A DNA stretch of 64,000 bases from Streptomyces sp. Edi4. Its GTDB lineage: Bacteria; Actinomycetota; Actinomycetes; Streptomycetales; Streptomycetaceae. The stretch spans positions 4,278,001-4,342,000 of the forward strand of contig NZ_JBEJGY010000004.1 in NCBI RefSeq assembly GCF_040253615.1. The letters are read 5' to 3'. Under the pieces are notes generated by a model. That model searched no databases, was not told the DNA's origin, and saw only the letters and a program-made list of their open reading frames with translations. The translations under genes were made by a program, and so were the position numbers. Positions 57,391 through 64,000 of the stretch are shown in pieces. Positions within the stretch are counted from its first letter, which is position 1. Each line of letters opens with the position of its first letter.

Positions 57391-58911
57391 TCAGCCGACG
57401 GCGGTGAGGTGGCGTGCTGAGGCGTAGTAACGCGTCTGCTGGCCGCCACCGGCTCCTCCGGCGACGCCCTCGACCTTGGTCGCCAGTCCGGTGGCCACGA
57501 GGTTCTCCAGGCGGCGCCGTGCCTTTTCCAGGTCGGCGCGTTCGGGGTCGCTCCCGCCGATCAGGACAGTCGCCAGCTCGCGGGCGCTCATCCCGTTCGG
57601 GGAGGTGCGCAGCAGGACGGCGGGGTCCTTCGTCGGGTCAAGTGTGGTGGTGCCGCGCTTGTGGTCGTGGGTGACGTCCAGCGGGCCGACCTCCCCGGTG
57701 GGCGTCTTGAGGTGGTGCAGGGTGACGGCGGGATCGCCGGCTTTCCCGGTGACGAAGAGGACGCTGCCCGCGCCGGCGGTGATCCAGGTGGAGCCGTAAA
57801 CCTGGTCCAGGCCCGGACGCTGGCCGCGCGGGGCGTCGGCGGTGGCCTTGCGCTGGTGGTGCAGCTCCATGATCTCCACGCCGTTGCGCAGGGCGCGCAT
57901 GCGGGCGTTGTGGAAGGCGACGGCGAGGCTGTCGTCGACCATGGTGCTGACGGCGTCCTTGAGGCTGTCGATCACGATGGTGTCGGCCTGGTGCGCGGCG
58001 GCGAGGTCGGCGAGGAGGTCGGGCTCCTTGTCGAGGGTGGCGGGCAGTGGTCCCTCCCAGACCACGAGTTGCTCGCGCAGGATCTTCTCGTCGCTGGGGA
58101 AGACGCGGCGGTCCATGGCCCTGGCGATCTGCTTGGGGCGGTCCATGGCCAGGTAGAGCACCCTCCTGGCGGGCGCGACAGGCATTTCCAGGACGGTCTC
58201 CTGGAGGCCGAGGCGGGCGAAGATCACCTGGTGGGCCAGTGTGGTCTTGCCGACGCCGGGCGCGCCGACGATCATCAGGCTTTCGCCGGAGGCCCAGACT
58301 GTCTTCTCGCGGGTTCCCCACAGCGGCTCGGCATCCGCTCCGGTCTCCTTGACGAAGGACCACCCGTCCCTGGCGAAGCGGTTCAGGCGCCCCTGGCCCG
58401 AGGCGAGGGCGCGCTCGCGCTCGGCGCGTACTTCCGTTTCGACCTCGCTGCGTATCGCTTCGGGGTCGGCACCCGGTTCCTGCGCGCGTTGGAGGGTGCG
58501 TACGGCGGAGGCGCGCAGGCGGCGGAGGTCGGCTTTTTTGCGGACGATCTCCGCGTGGTACGCGGCATTGCCGGTGCCGTAGAGCACGTCGGAGACCTGG
58601 AAGACGTAGGAGCGGCCACCGACTCGCTGCAGATCGCCCTGTTCCTCAAGGAGCTCGGTGAGGACGATCGGGTCGGTGGGCTTGTCTTCGCGGCGCTGGG
58701 TGAGCAGCGCGCGCCAGATGGTCTCGTGTGCGGGCCGGTAGAAGGTGTCGTCGCCCAGGACTGGGCGGACCACGTCGATGATGGCGCCGTTGTGCATGCA
58801 GGCGCCGAGCACCGCGCGCTCGGCGTCCACGTTGTGCGGGGGCTCCGTCGGGGCGAGATTCGCGTCGAGGCGAGATGGCGTCTGGGAAGGCAGGGTCGTA
58901 CCCTGGGGCAT
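57391..58911 (-). CDS. DnaB-like replicative helicase of the element
   Basis: 506 residues from ATG 58911 (MPQGTTLPSQTPSRLDANLA), with GAGGAG upstream; ATG 58935 lacks one. The N-terminal DnaB domain is PPHNVDAERAVLGACMHNGA, then LLEEQGDLQRVGGRSYVFQV. The C-terminal ATPase (AAA_25/RecA type) has Walker A GAPGVGKTTLAHQVIF and Walker B ADTIVIDSLKDAVSTM, and a GSTWITAGAGSVLFVTGKAG sensor region. A C-terminal winged-helix-like segment follows (NGMSARELATVLIGGSDPER). It probably replicates the excised element. The promoter/leader upstream duplicates the one before xis. Confidence 0.9.
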   Translation of the reverse strand: MPQGTTLPSQTPSRLDANLAPTEPPHNVDAERAVLGACMHNGAIIDVVRPVLGDDTFYRPAHETIWRALLTQRREDKPTDPIVLTELLEEQGDLQRVGGRSYVFQVSDVLYGTGNAAYHAEIVRKKADLRRLRASAVRTLQRAQEPGADPEAIRSEVETEVRAERERALASGQGRLNRFARDGWSFVKETGADAEPLWGTREKTVWASGESLMIVGAPGVGKTTLAHQVIFARLGLQETVLEMPVAPARRVLYLAMDRPKQIARAMDRRVFPSDEKILREQLVVWEGPLPATLDKEPDLLADLAAAHQADTIVIDSLKDAVSTMVDDSLAVAFHNARMRALRNGVEIMELHHQRKATADAPRGQRPGLDQVYGSTWITAGAGSVLFVTGKAGDPAVTLHHLKTPTGEVGPLDVTHDHKRGTTTLDPTKDPAVLLRTSPNGMSARELATVLIGGSDPERADLEKARRRLENLVATGLATKVEGVAGGAGGGQQTRYYASARHLTAVG

Positions 58912-59036
58912 GGAGCTCCTCATCCGGCAGGCCATTACGGGGCGGCAACCCCGGCCTCCGGTTTCGATCGTTCAGGGATGGATGGTTGTGCGGTGGAGCC
59001 TCTACTTCGGCCCCGGTGTTCGTAGCACCGGGGCCG
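58912..59036 (-). promoter_or_regulatory. Helicase leader/operator, copy H of a duplicated module
   Basis: Read toward the helicase gene: hairpin CGGCCCCGGTG / CACCGGGGCCG with loop CTACGAA (59036-59008), then CTCCACCGCAC, then the 18-bp element CCATCCATCCCTGAACGA (58985-58968), then ACCGG...GGCCGG and GTTGCCGC, then the ribosome site. The same blocks occur in the same order before xis (59748-59898). Confidence 0.65.
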
Positions 59037-59110
59037 CTTGCGTGTGCGGATCCGTTCGACGCTGTACGGCGGACTATGACCATAGCCGAGATTTTCGGAA
59101 GCGCAACGCC

Positions 59111-59139
59111 TTGCATTTCACTCCGCAACGATGTTTAGT
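59111..59139 (+). promoter_or_regulatory. Promoter of the XRE regulator gene
   Basis: TTGCAT (59111-59116), a 17-bp spacer and TTTAGT (59134-59139), about 50 bp upstream of GTG 59190. The surrounding DNA is AT-richer than the flanks. Confidence 0.5.
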
Positions 59140-59189
59140 TGTGGACGTTGGCCCCAGTGGACCCGCCTGTCGCGTGAAGGGAGGTGCGA

Positions 59190-59729
59190 GTGAGCGGTGA
59201 GGAAGGTGCGGAGCGCGCCGGTCCCGGTCGTCCGGTGCCGGAGGACCATGTCGCCGCACGCATCAAGCTGGAGCGCGAGGTCCGCAGTTGGAGCACGGTG
59301 AAGCTCGCCGAGGAGATGGCCGCTGTCGGCCATCCGATCAACCAGTCGGCGATCTGGCGCATCGAAAGCGGCAAACCCCGTCGCAGGGTCAACCTCGACG
59401 AGGCGCTCGGCTTCTGCAAGGTCTTCGACATCACCATGCAGGACCTGACGGGGCCGCCAGGAGAACTGGCCACGCCCCGCATTCGCGAGCTTGTCCGTGA
59501 GTACGTCCAGATGACGCGGGAGTACCACCAACTGCGAGCAGCGATCGACCGGAACCAGATGCACCTGCACGAGATCGACATGGAACTCAACGCATACGGG
59601 GATAAGGGCCCCGAGCAAAGGGGGCAGGTCGACGAACTCCTCCGGCTCGAAGAACGGGCCCTGCAGAGGAGTCTGCACCCATCCCGGGCGCACCTGCGAA
59701 ACCAGGAACAGCCACCCACGGGTGAATAG
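59190..59729 (+). CDS. XRE-family regulator of the element
   Basis: 179 residues from GTG 59190, with GGGAGG six bases upstream (GTG 59184 is an alternative). HTH: VAARIKLEREVRSWSTVKLA, EEMAAVGHPINQSAIWRIES, GKPRRRVNLDEALGFCKVFD. The C-terminus is a long charged helix (REYVQMTREYHQLRAAIDRN), suggesting a coiled-coil dimer. It lies between the two copies of the 18-bp element, divergent from the helicase and upstream of xis, so it is the natural candidate to bind them and coordinate excision with replication, like KorSA in pSAM2. That is inference. Confidence 0.85.
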   Translation: MSGEEGAERAGPGRPVPEDHVAARIKLEREVRSWSTVKLAEEMAAVGHPINQSAIWRIESGKPRRRVNLDEALGFCKVFDITMQDLTGPPGELATPRIRELVREYVQMTREYHQLRAAIDRNQMHLHEIDMELNAYGDKGPEQRGQVDELLRLEERALQRSLHPSRAHLRNQEQPPTGE

Positions 59730-59747
59730 TCGGCTCCTGCCCCCTCA

Positions 59748-59898
59748 CGGCGCTACGAACGCCGAGAACCTCCACGCACGGCGATATCTGTCGCCGACGA
59801 TCATCCGTCGACCCATCCATCCCTGAACGACGCCACCGGCCAGGCCGGCGGGAGTTGCCGCTCCCGCCTCGTCGCGATGCCGGCGGGAGGAGTACCCC
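59748..59898 (+). promoter_or_regulatory. xis leader/operator, copy X of a duplicated module
   Basis: Hairpin CGGCG / CGCCG with loop CTACGAA (59748-59764), CTCCACGCAC, a GGCGATATCTGTCGCC palindrome (59780-59795), then CCATCCATCCCTGAACGA (59813-59830), ACCGG...GGCCGG, GTTGCCGC and a second hairpin (CGGGAG...CTCCCG), then GGAGGAG and ATG 59899. Block order and orientation relative to the gene match copy H. Confidence 0.65.
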
Positions 59899-60195
59899 AT
59901 GCCGCAGCCTGCGCTGCCCATCTCCCAGATAGCCCAACTCCTGGGCGTCCCTGAAGACGCCCTTCGTACCTTGATGGTCGAGCGACGATCCGCCGGCGAC
60001 GCGACTCTGGTCGCCCTCACCGTTGCCGAGGCAGCTCGCCGGATCGGCATCGGCCGCACCAAGCTGTACGAGTACGTCTCCTCCGGCGAGATCGCCTCAG
60101 TCAAGATCGGCAGCTTGCGCCGCATCCCAACGGAGGCGGTGGACGATTTCCTGGCCCGCCGGCTGTCGGCGACCGACTTCGGGGCCGCCGCGTGA
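59899..60195 (+). CDS. xis: Excisionase (MerR/Xis-like HTH)
   Basis: 98 residues from ATG 59899, with GGAGGAG upstream. C-terminal helix-turn-helix of the excisionase/HTH_17 type: LTVAEAARRIGIGRTKLYEY, VSSGEIASVKIGSLRRIPTE, AVDDFLARRL. The N-terminal 35 residues (LPISQIAQLLGVPEDALRTL) look like a second small helical unit. The protein would bind arm sites and direct the integrase to excision. The stop overlaps the integrase start (GTGA). Confidence 0.92.
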   Translation: MPQPALPISQIAQLLGVPEDALRTLMVERRSAGDATLVALTVAEAARRIGIGRTKLYEYVSSGEIASVKIGSLRRIPTEAVDDFLARRLSATDFGAAA

Positions 60196-61976
60196 CGCGA
60201 GCCTCCGCACCGAAGTCCCGCCAGCCCAACGGCGCCTCGTCCATCTACCGCGGCACGGACGGCCGTTGGCACGGCCGCGTCACCGTCGGCGTCAAAGACG
60301 ACGGCTCCCCAGACCGGCGCCACGTCAGCCGCAAGACCCGCGCTGAGGTAACCAAGGTCGTCCGAGAGCTGGAGAAGCAGCGCGACTCCACCGGTGTCCG
60401 CAAGGCCGGCCAAACCTGGACAGTCGAGACCTGGCTGAGTCACTGGGTGGAGAACATCGCCGCGCCGAACGTCGGCGAGAACACCATCGACGGCTACCGT
60501 GTGGCGGTCTACCACCACCTCATCCCCGGCTTGGGCGCGCACCGCCTGGAGAAGCTTGAACCTGAGCACCTGGAGCGTCTTTACCGGAAGATGCAGGCGA
60601 ACGGCAGCTCCGCCGGCACCGCCCACCAGGTACACCGGACGGTCAAGACTGCGCTCAACGAGGCCGTGCGCCGCCGCCACCTCACCATCAACCCGGCCTC
60701 CGTCGCCAAGGCGCCCAGGGTAGAAGAGGAGGAGGTCGAGCCGTACACGCTCGAAGAGGTCCAGCGCCTCCTCGCCGAGGCCACCAAGGTGCGCAATACC
60801 GCCCGCTGGGTCATCGCCCTCGCACTCGGCCTGCGACAAGGCGAGGTCCTCGGCCTGAAGTGGGAGGACGTCGACTTCGAGGTGGGCGTCATCCTCGTGC
60901 GCCGAGGCCGCCTGCGGCCCCGATACGAACACGGCTGCGGCGACAAGTGCGGCCGCAAGCCCGGCTACTGCCCACAGAAGATCAACATTCGTCGCGAGAC
61001 GAAGGACACCAAAACCCGCGCCGGCAAGCGTCCGATCGGCATGCCCGAGGAGCTGCTGCAGCTTCTGAAGCGGCACAAGGAAGAGCAGGAGCGTGAGCGC
61101 GCCCTTGCCCGGGACCTGTGGGTCGAGAAGGGGTACGTGTTCACTTCGCCGACCGGCGAACCCCTCAATCTGAACACCGACTTCCACCGGTGGAAGGATC
61201 TGCTCAAGTCGGCGAAGGTCCGTGATGGCCGCCTCCACGACGCCCGTCACACGGCCGCGACCGTCTTGCTCATCCTCGGCGTCCCGGAAGCGGTGGTCGA
61301 TCGCATCATGGGCTGGGAACCCGGAAAATCCGCCCGGATGCGCCGCCGCTATCAGCACCTCACGGGCCAGGTGCTCCAGCAGACGGCGGCGAAGGTGGGC
61401 GGATTGCTGTGGGGAACGGCGCCCCCCGCGCCTCTATCGACTCACGGGGGATCCTTGCCAGGCGACAGCCACAGCCCCGTCCCGGCGGAGCCGACAGTTC
61501 ACGTGGCCCGACTCGGCGAGCGCCTTATCCCATTCCTGCATCGCGAACACGCGGGCGCGGTGGTCGCGCAGTGGGGTGCCGACCATCCCGACCAGTCAGC
61601 AGAGGTGGAGGAATGGGGCCGGGAGGAGTGGGAGCACAACGGGCCCGGCGGCGTGCGGGCCATCCGCGGACGCGTGCCTGACCGCAGGGGTGTCCACCAT
61701 GCCCAGGCCGTGTTTCTGCCCGGCGGCGCACGTCTCAATGTGGGTCGCACCGAACAGTGGTCCGTGGCGGCCTGGGAGTTCGAGATAGACCTGTACACGG
61801 ACCTGCCAGTCCGATGGCACACCACACGGCGCCCCGGACAAGAGGTCGAGGCCCAAGTCCGCGGCACGGACCGGGACGCTGTGGCCGTAGCGTTCGGCGA
61901 GGCTTGTGCACAGGCTGTGGACCGGGCGCGGAATCCGGAAACGTACGGAGATTCTGAGGCTGCTGACCTGCCATAG
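60192..61976 (+). CDS. int: Tyrosine integrase with a long C-terminal extension
   Basis: 594 residues from GTG 60192. Order: AP2-like arm-binding domain (about 1-60; SSIYRGTDGRWHGRVTVGVK), SAM-like core-binding domain (65-170; TWLSHWVENIAAPNVGENTI), catalytic domain (185-405) with Arg in ALGLRQGEVLGLKWEDVDFE, H-x-x-R in GRLHDARHTAATVLLILGV, and nucleophile Tyr in MRRRYQHLTGQVLQ. A CGDKC...GYC insertion lies before the beta sheet. Usual integrases end near residue 410. Here about 180 residues follow, with LGERLIPFLHREHAGAVVAQ, AQVRGTDRDAVAVAFGEACA and several Trp, family unknown. No intact tRNA lies just downstream, so the attachment site is unclear. Confidence 0.9.
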   Translation: MTRASAPKSRQPNGASSIYRGTDGRWHGRVTVGVKDDGSPDRRHVSRKTRAEVTKVVRELEKQRDSTGVRKAGQTWTVETWLSHWVENIAAPNVGENTIDGYRVAVYHHLIPGLGAHRLEKLEPEHLERLYRKMQANGSSAGTAHQVHRTVKTALNEAVRRRHLTINPASVAKAPRVEEEEVEPYTLEEVQRLLAEATKVRNTARWVIALALGLRQGEVLGLKWEDVDFEVGVILVRRGRLRPRYEHGCGDKCGRKPGYCPQKINIRRETKDTKTRAGKRPIGMPEELLQLLKRHKEEQERERALARDLWVEKGYVFTSPTGEPLNLNTDFHRWKDLLKSAKVRDGRLHDARHTAATVLLILGVPEAVVDRIMGWEPGKSARMRRRYQHLTGQVLQQTAAKVGGLLWGTAPPAPLSTHGGSLPGDSHSPVPAEPTVHVARLGERLIPFLHREHAGAVVAQWGADHPDQSAEVEEWGREEWEHNGPGGVRAIRGRVPDRRGVHHAQAVFLPGGARLNVGRTEQWSVAAWEFEIDLYTDLPVRWHTTRRPGQEVEAQVRGTDRDAVAVAFGEACAQAVDRARNPETYGDSEAADLP

Positions 61977-62020
61977 GGTGCCGTTCAGCAGCCAGTTCAA
62001 GGCCCGAGCAGCGCGACGAG

Positions 62021-62048
62021 GCCCGGCAACCGTGACAGGTTGCCGGGC
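62021..62048. terminator. Bidirectional terminator between int and hsdR
   Basis: Perfect 11-bp stem GCCCGGCAACC / GGTTGCCGGGC with a GTGACA loop, 13 bp past the hsdR stop and 44 bp past the integrase stop; both genes converge on it. Confidence 0.85.
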
Positions 62049-62061
62049 TTCAGGGCTTTCG

Positions 62062-64000
62062 TCAGTCGACGAGGTAGTGGGCCTCGATGTAGGCGACGGT
62101 GGAGCCATACGGCTCCCCTACCGGCTTCAACATGTAACGGCGGAAGACCGCGGCGGTAGCACGGCGGACGCCGCGGTTGCGGGCCTCGGCGTTGTCCCAT
62201 GACTGGGCGAGCGTGCGCTTGACCACGTGGTCAATTTCCTCGGCCAGGTTCCGCTCAGTGACGGTGAGGCCGGGCGGTGCATGGTCGTGGATGATCCGCG
62301 ACAGGACGCCTACATGGTCATCATCCAGCACCACGGCTTCGTCGGGGTGCTTCTCCGCGTTCACGATGGCCTGGGCGACTCGGAGTGCTTCGGCCAGGAA
62401 CTCCAGGGCGTCTTGGGCGTTCTGGATGATCCGGTCCCGCAGCTGCCTGATCCGCTCCGCTAGGGCGGTGTACTTTGCGGACCCTGGCTCGACGCCCTTT
62501 TCGAGGGCGGCCTTGATGTGGTCCAGGATCTCCGCCGCGGACGGTGGCCTCTTGTCTTCATCGTCGCCCTTGCCGGGCTTGGGGCGGACGAGGGCCAGCA
62601 GTTCCTTGAGGATGGAGATGCCCTGGGCGTCCAGGACGAGGGGTTCCTCCTGGGAAGCGGCCACAGAGAACGAGTGGACGTGGGCATTGATTATCTCCAG
62701 GACCATCGGTCCCAGCTCGCCCAGCCGGTCCTTCCTCTCCTCGTCGGAGGACTTCTTGAACAGGGTCGTATACGCGGACCCGAAGAGTCCGAAGCCGTCC
62801 TGGTACTTCGCGACCCGCTTGTCGGTGTTGATGAGCGGGTACAGGCGGGCCAAGAGCCGGTAGTCCTTGGAAAACACCTCGGCCGCGTCAGGATTGGCAT
62901 CCAGGAAGACGTTGATGGCCCTCACGGACGCGTAACCGTGGACTGAGGGGTCCAAGCCGTCCACGTCTGCGAGGAGGTCTTCGATGCGGGCGAAGGTGGT
63001 GCGGAACTCGGCGATCAGTTCGGTCAGGTCAGTGACGAACCCGCCCCCCTTGCCGGCGGCCCCGTCCGCGGTGGGGTCGGCAACGGCACGCTGGACCTCT
63101 TCGGCCAGGCCGATGTAGTCCACGACCACCCCGGAGGTCTTCACGAACCCGGTCGGGGAAACCCAGGTGCGGTTCGGCCGCGTGATCGTCTGGAACAGGT
63201 TGTGGGCCTTCAGCGGCTTGTCCAGGTAGAGGACGCCCTCGTTGGGGGCGTCGAACCCCGTCATCAGCTTCGCGGTCACCACCAGGAAGCACAGCGGATC
63301 GTCCGGGGCGAGGAAGCGCCGCTTCTGGTCCTCCTCGTCGGCCTCCGAGAGCTGGTACGGCCGCATGGCGGCGACCTCGTCCTTGGAGTCCTTGACGTGG
63401 ACGTTGACCTCGGCGGTGATCCGGTCGTGCTTGCCGACCTCGGTGAGCACCTGCGACGCCTCGAAACCGGCCAGCAGTTCATTGATCTTGTCCGTGTAAG
63501 CCACGGCCAGCTCACGGTTGTAGGCGACGACCTGGGCCTTGAGGCCGTTGCGGTAGGCGCCGGCCAGGTAGTGGTCCACTATGTCCTGGCAGACCGTCTG
63601 GATGCGCTCGGGGTTGGCGAACACCGAGGTGAGGCGCCCGAACTTGCGGGACAAGGTTTCACGGTCTGGGTCGTCGAGGTCGAATTCGTCGGCGAACTGG
63701 TCGAACTCATCCTGCAACGCCTGGTCGTTCATCTCGAAGAGGACCGGATGCGGGTCCAGCACGACCGGGACGGTTGCCTCATCCTGCAGAGAGCGGGACA
63801 CCGAGTACCGGTGCAGCACCCTGTCCGGGTCGGCCTCCTCACCGAAGAGTGCGAAGGTGTTGGTGGAGAGGTTTCTGATAGGGGTGCCGGTCATACCGAA
63901 GAACTTCGCGTTCGGCAATGCTGCGCGCATCTGCCCGGCCAGGGACTCCTCCTCGGAGGACTGGGTGCGGTGTGCCTCGTCGACCAGCACGATGATGTTG
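62062..64000 (-). CDS. hsdR: Type I restriction enzyme R subunit (HsdR), 3' part
   Basis: The frame is open to the window edge; about 645 C-terminal residues are visible. It begins in the first helicase domain with the DEAD-like box VLVDEAHRTQ, then FFGMTGTPIRNLSTNTFALF (motif III), VVAYNRELAVAYTDKINELL, LCFLVVTAKLMTGFDAPNEG (motif V) and NLFQTITRPNRTW (motif VI). A long helical C-terminal domain binds HsdM/HsdS. The N-terminal endonuclease domain and Walker A lie beyond 64000. hsdM and hsdS should be further right. It translocates DNA and cuts unmodified DNA as part of an HsdRMS complex. Confidence 0.93.
   Translation of the reverse strand, partial: NIIVLVDEAHRTQSSEEESLAGQMRAALPNAKFFGMTGTPIRNLSTNTFALFGEEADPDRVLHRYSVSRSLQDEATVPVVLDPHPVLFEMNDQALQDEFDQFADEFDLDDPDRETLSRKFGRLTSVFANPERIQTVCQDIVDHYLAGAYRNGLKAQVVAYNRELAVAYTDKINELLAGFEASQVLTEVGKHDRITAEVNVHVKDSKDEVAAMRPYQLSEADEEDQKRRFLAPDDPLCFLVVTAKLMTGFDAPNEGVLYLDKPLKAHNLFQTITRPNRTWVSPTGFVKTSGVVVDYIGLAEEVQRAVADPTADGAAGKGGGFVTDLTELIAEFRTTFARIEDLLADVDGLDPSVHGYASVRAINVFLDANPDAAEVFSKDYRLLARLYPLINTDKRVAKYQDGFGLFGSAYTTLFKKSSDEERKDRLGELGPMVLEIINAHVHSFSVAASQEEPLVLDAQGISILKELLALVRPKPGKGDDEDKRPPSAAEILDHIKAALEKGVEPGSAKYTALAERIRQLRDRIIQNAQDALEFLAEALRVAQAIVNAEKHPDEAVVLDDDHVGVLSRIIHDHAPPGLTVTERNLAEEIDHVVKRTLAQSWDNAEARNRGVRRATAAVFRRYMLKPVGEPYGSTVAYIEAHYLVD

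Noticed and set aside
1..64000. CRISPR array
   Set aside because: No direct repeats with regular unique spacers were found; the tandem repeats present are contiguous minisatellites.

Overview
The window is high-GC actinobacterial DNA, almost certainly Streptomyces. Signs are the two-domain geosmin synthase, the tadA / tadA-associated / upp / LytR_C block, many GTG starts, strong third-position GC bias and long antisense open frames. Conserved chromosomal genes alternate with several accessory blocks. All calls come from reading the sequence by eye; no database search was run.

Layout. (1) 1-3.3 kb: a frameshifted MFS transporter divergent from an ArsR-type regulator across a 15-bp-arm inverted repeat, a PEP mutase/isocitrate lyase-like enzyme, and a LuxR-type regulator. 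(2) 3.3-6.4 kb: a compact microcin C/pantocin-like RiPP locus: small secreted protein, 19-residue peptide gene, two hairpins, an E1-like (MccB/PaaA type) adenylating enzyme with an N-terminal leader-binding domain, and an MFS exporter. (3) 6.5-10.2 kb: orphan OmpR-type regulator behind two repeated ARE-like sites, an ArpA/ScbR-like TetR regulator, and a SpoIIE phosphatase plus STAS pair. (4) 10.4-20.5 kb: integrase relic beside tRNA-Ser(CGA), tadA, upp, a LytR_C protein, a truncated DUF853 gene, a hydrolase, an HhH-GPD repair protein, geosmin synthase and an NmrA-like protein. (5) 20.6-24.3 kb: an IS5-family element that cut off the end of a membrane-protein gene, a single-domain response regulator and a STAS protein.

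(6) 24.5-28.5 kb: a restriction-modification locus with one cytosine-5 methyltransferase, a Vsr repair endonuclease and two different Eco29kI-family GIY-YIG nucleases on either side. The methyltransferase promoter looks leaderless and holds a CCGCGG site. (7) 29.1-30.0 kb: a secreted FG-GAP protein. (8) 30.3-42.6 kb: a defence island marked by two displaced tRNA-Ser 3' fragments, carrying an M-S fused adenine methyltransferase, a PD-(D/E)XK protein, and a tightly overlapping operon of REase, DinG-like helicase and PIWI-like protein, matching the predicted pPIWI-RE system.

(9) 43.0-52.5 kb: a GNAT-like gene, a valyl-tRNA synthetase, then a glycosyltransferase / methyltransferase / Gfo-Idh oxidoreductase cluster and a TPR regulator coupled to a phosphotransferase. 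(10) 52.7-62.0 kb: an integrative mobilizable element: MobA relaxase, MobC, membrane protein, DnaB-like helicase, XRE regulator, Xis, and an integrase with an unusual C-terminal extension. The helicase and xis share a duplicated leader/operator. (11) 62.06-64 kb: the 3' part of a type I restriction hsdR gene that runs off the window.

The best candidates for under-described biology are the RiPP locus, the pPIWI-RE island with its extra nuclease and methyltransferase, and the duplicated leader of the mobilizable element.
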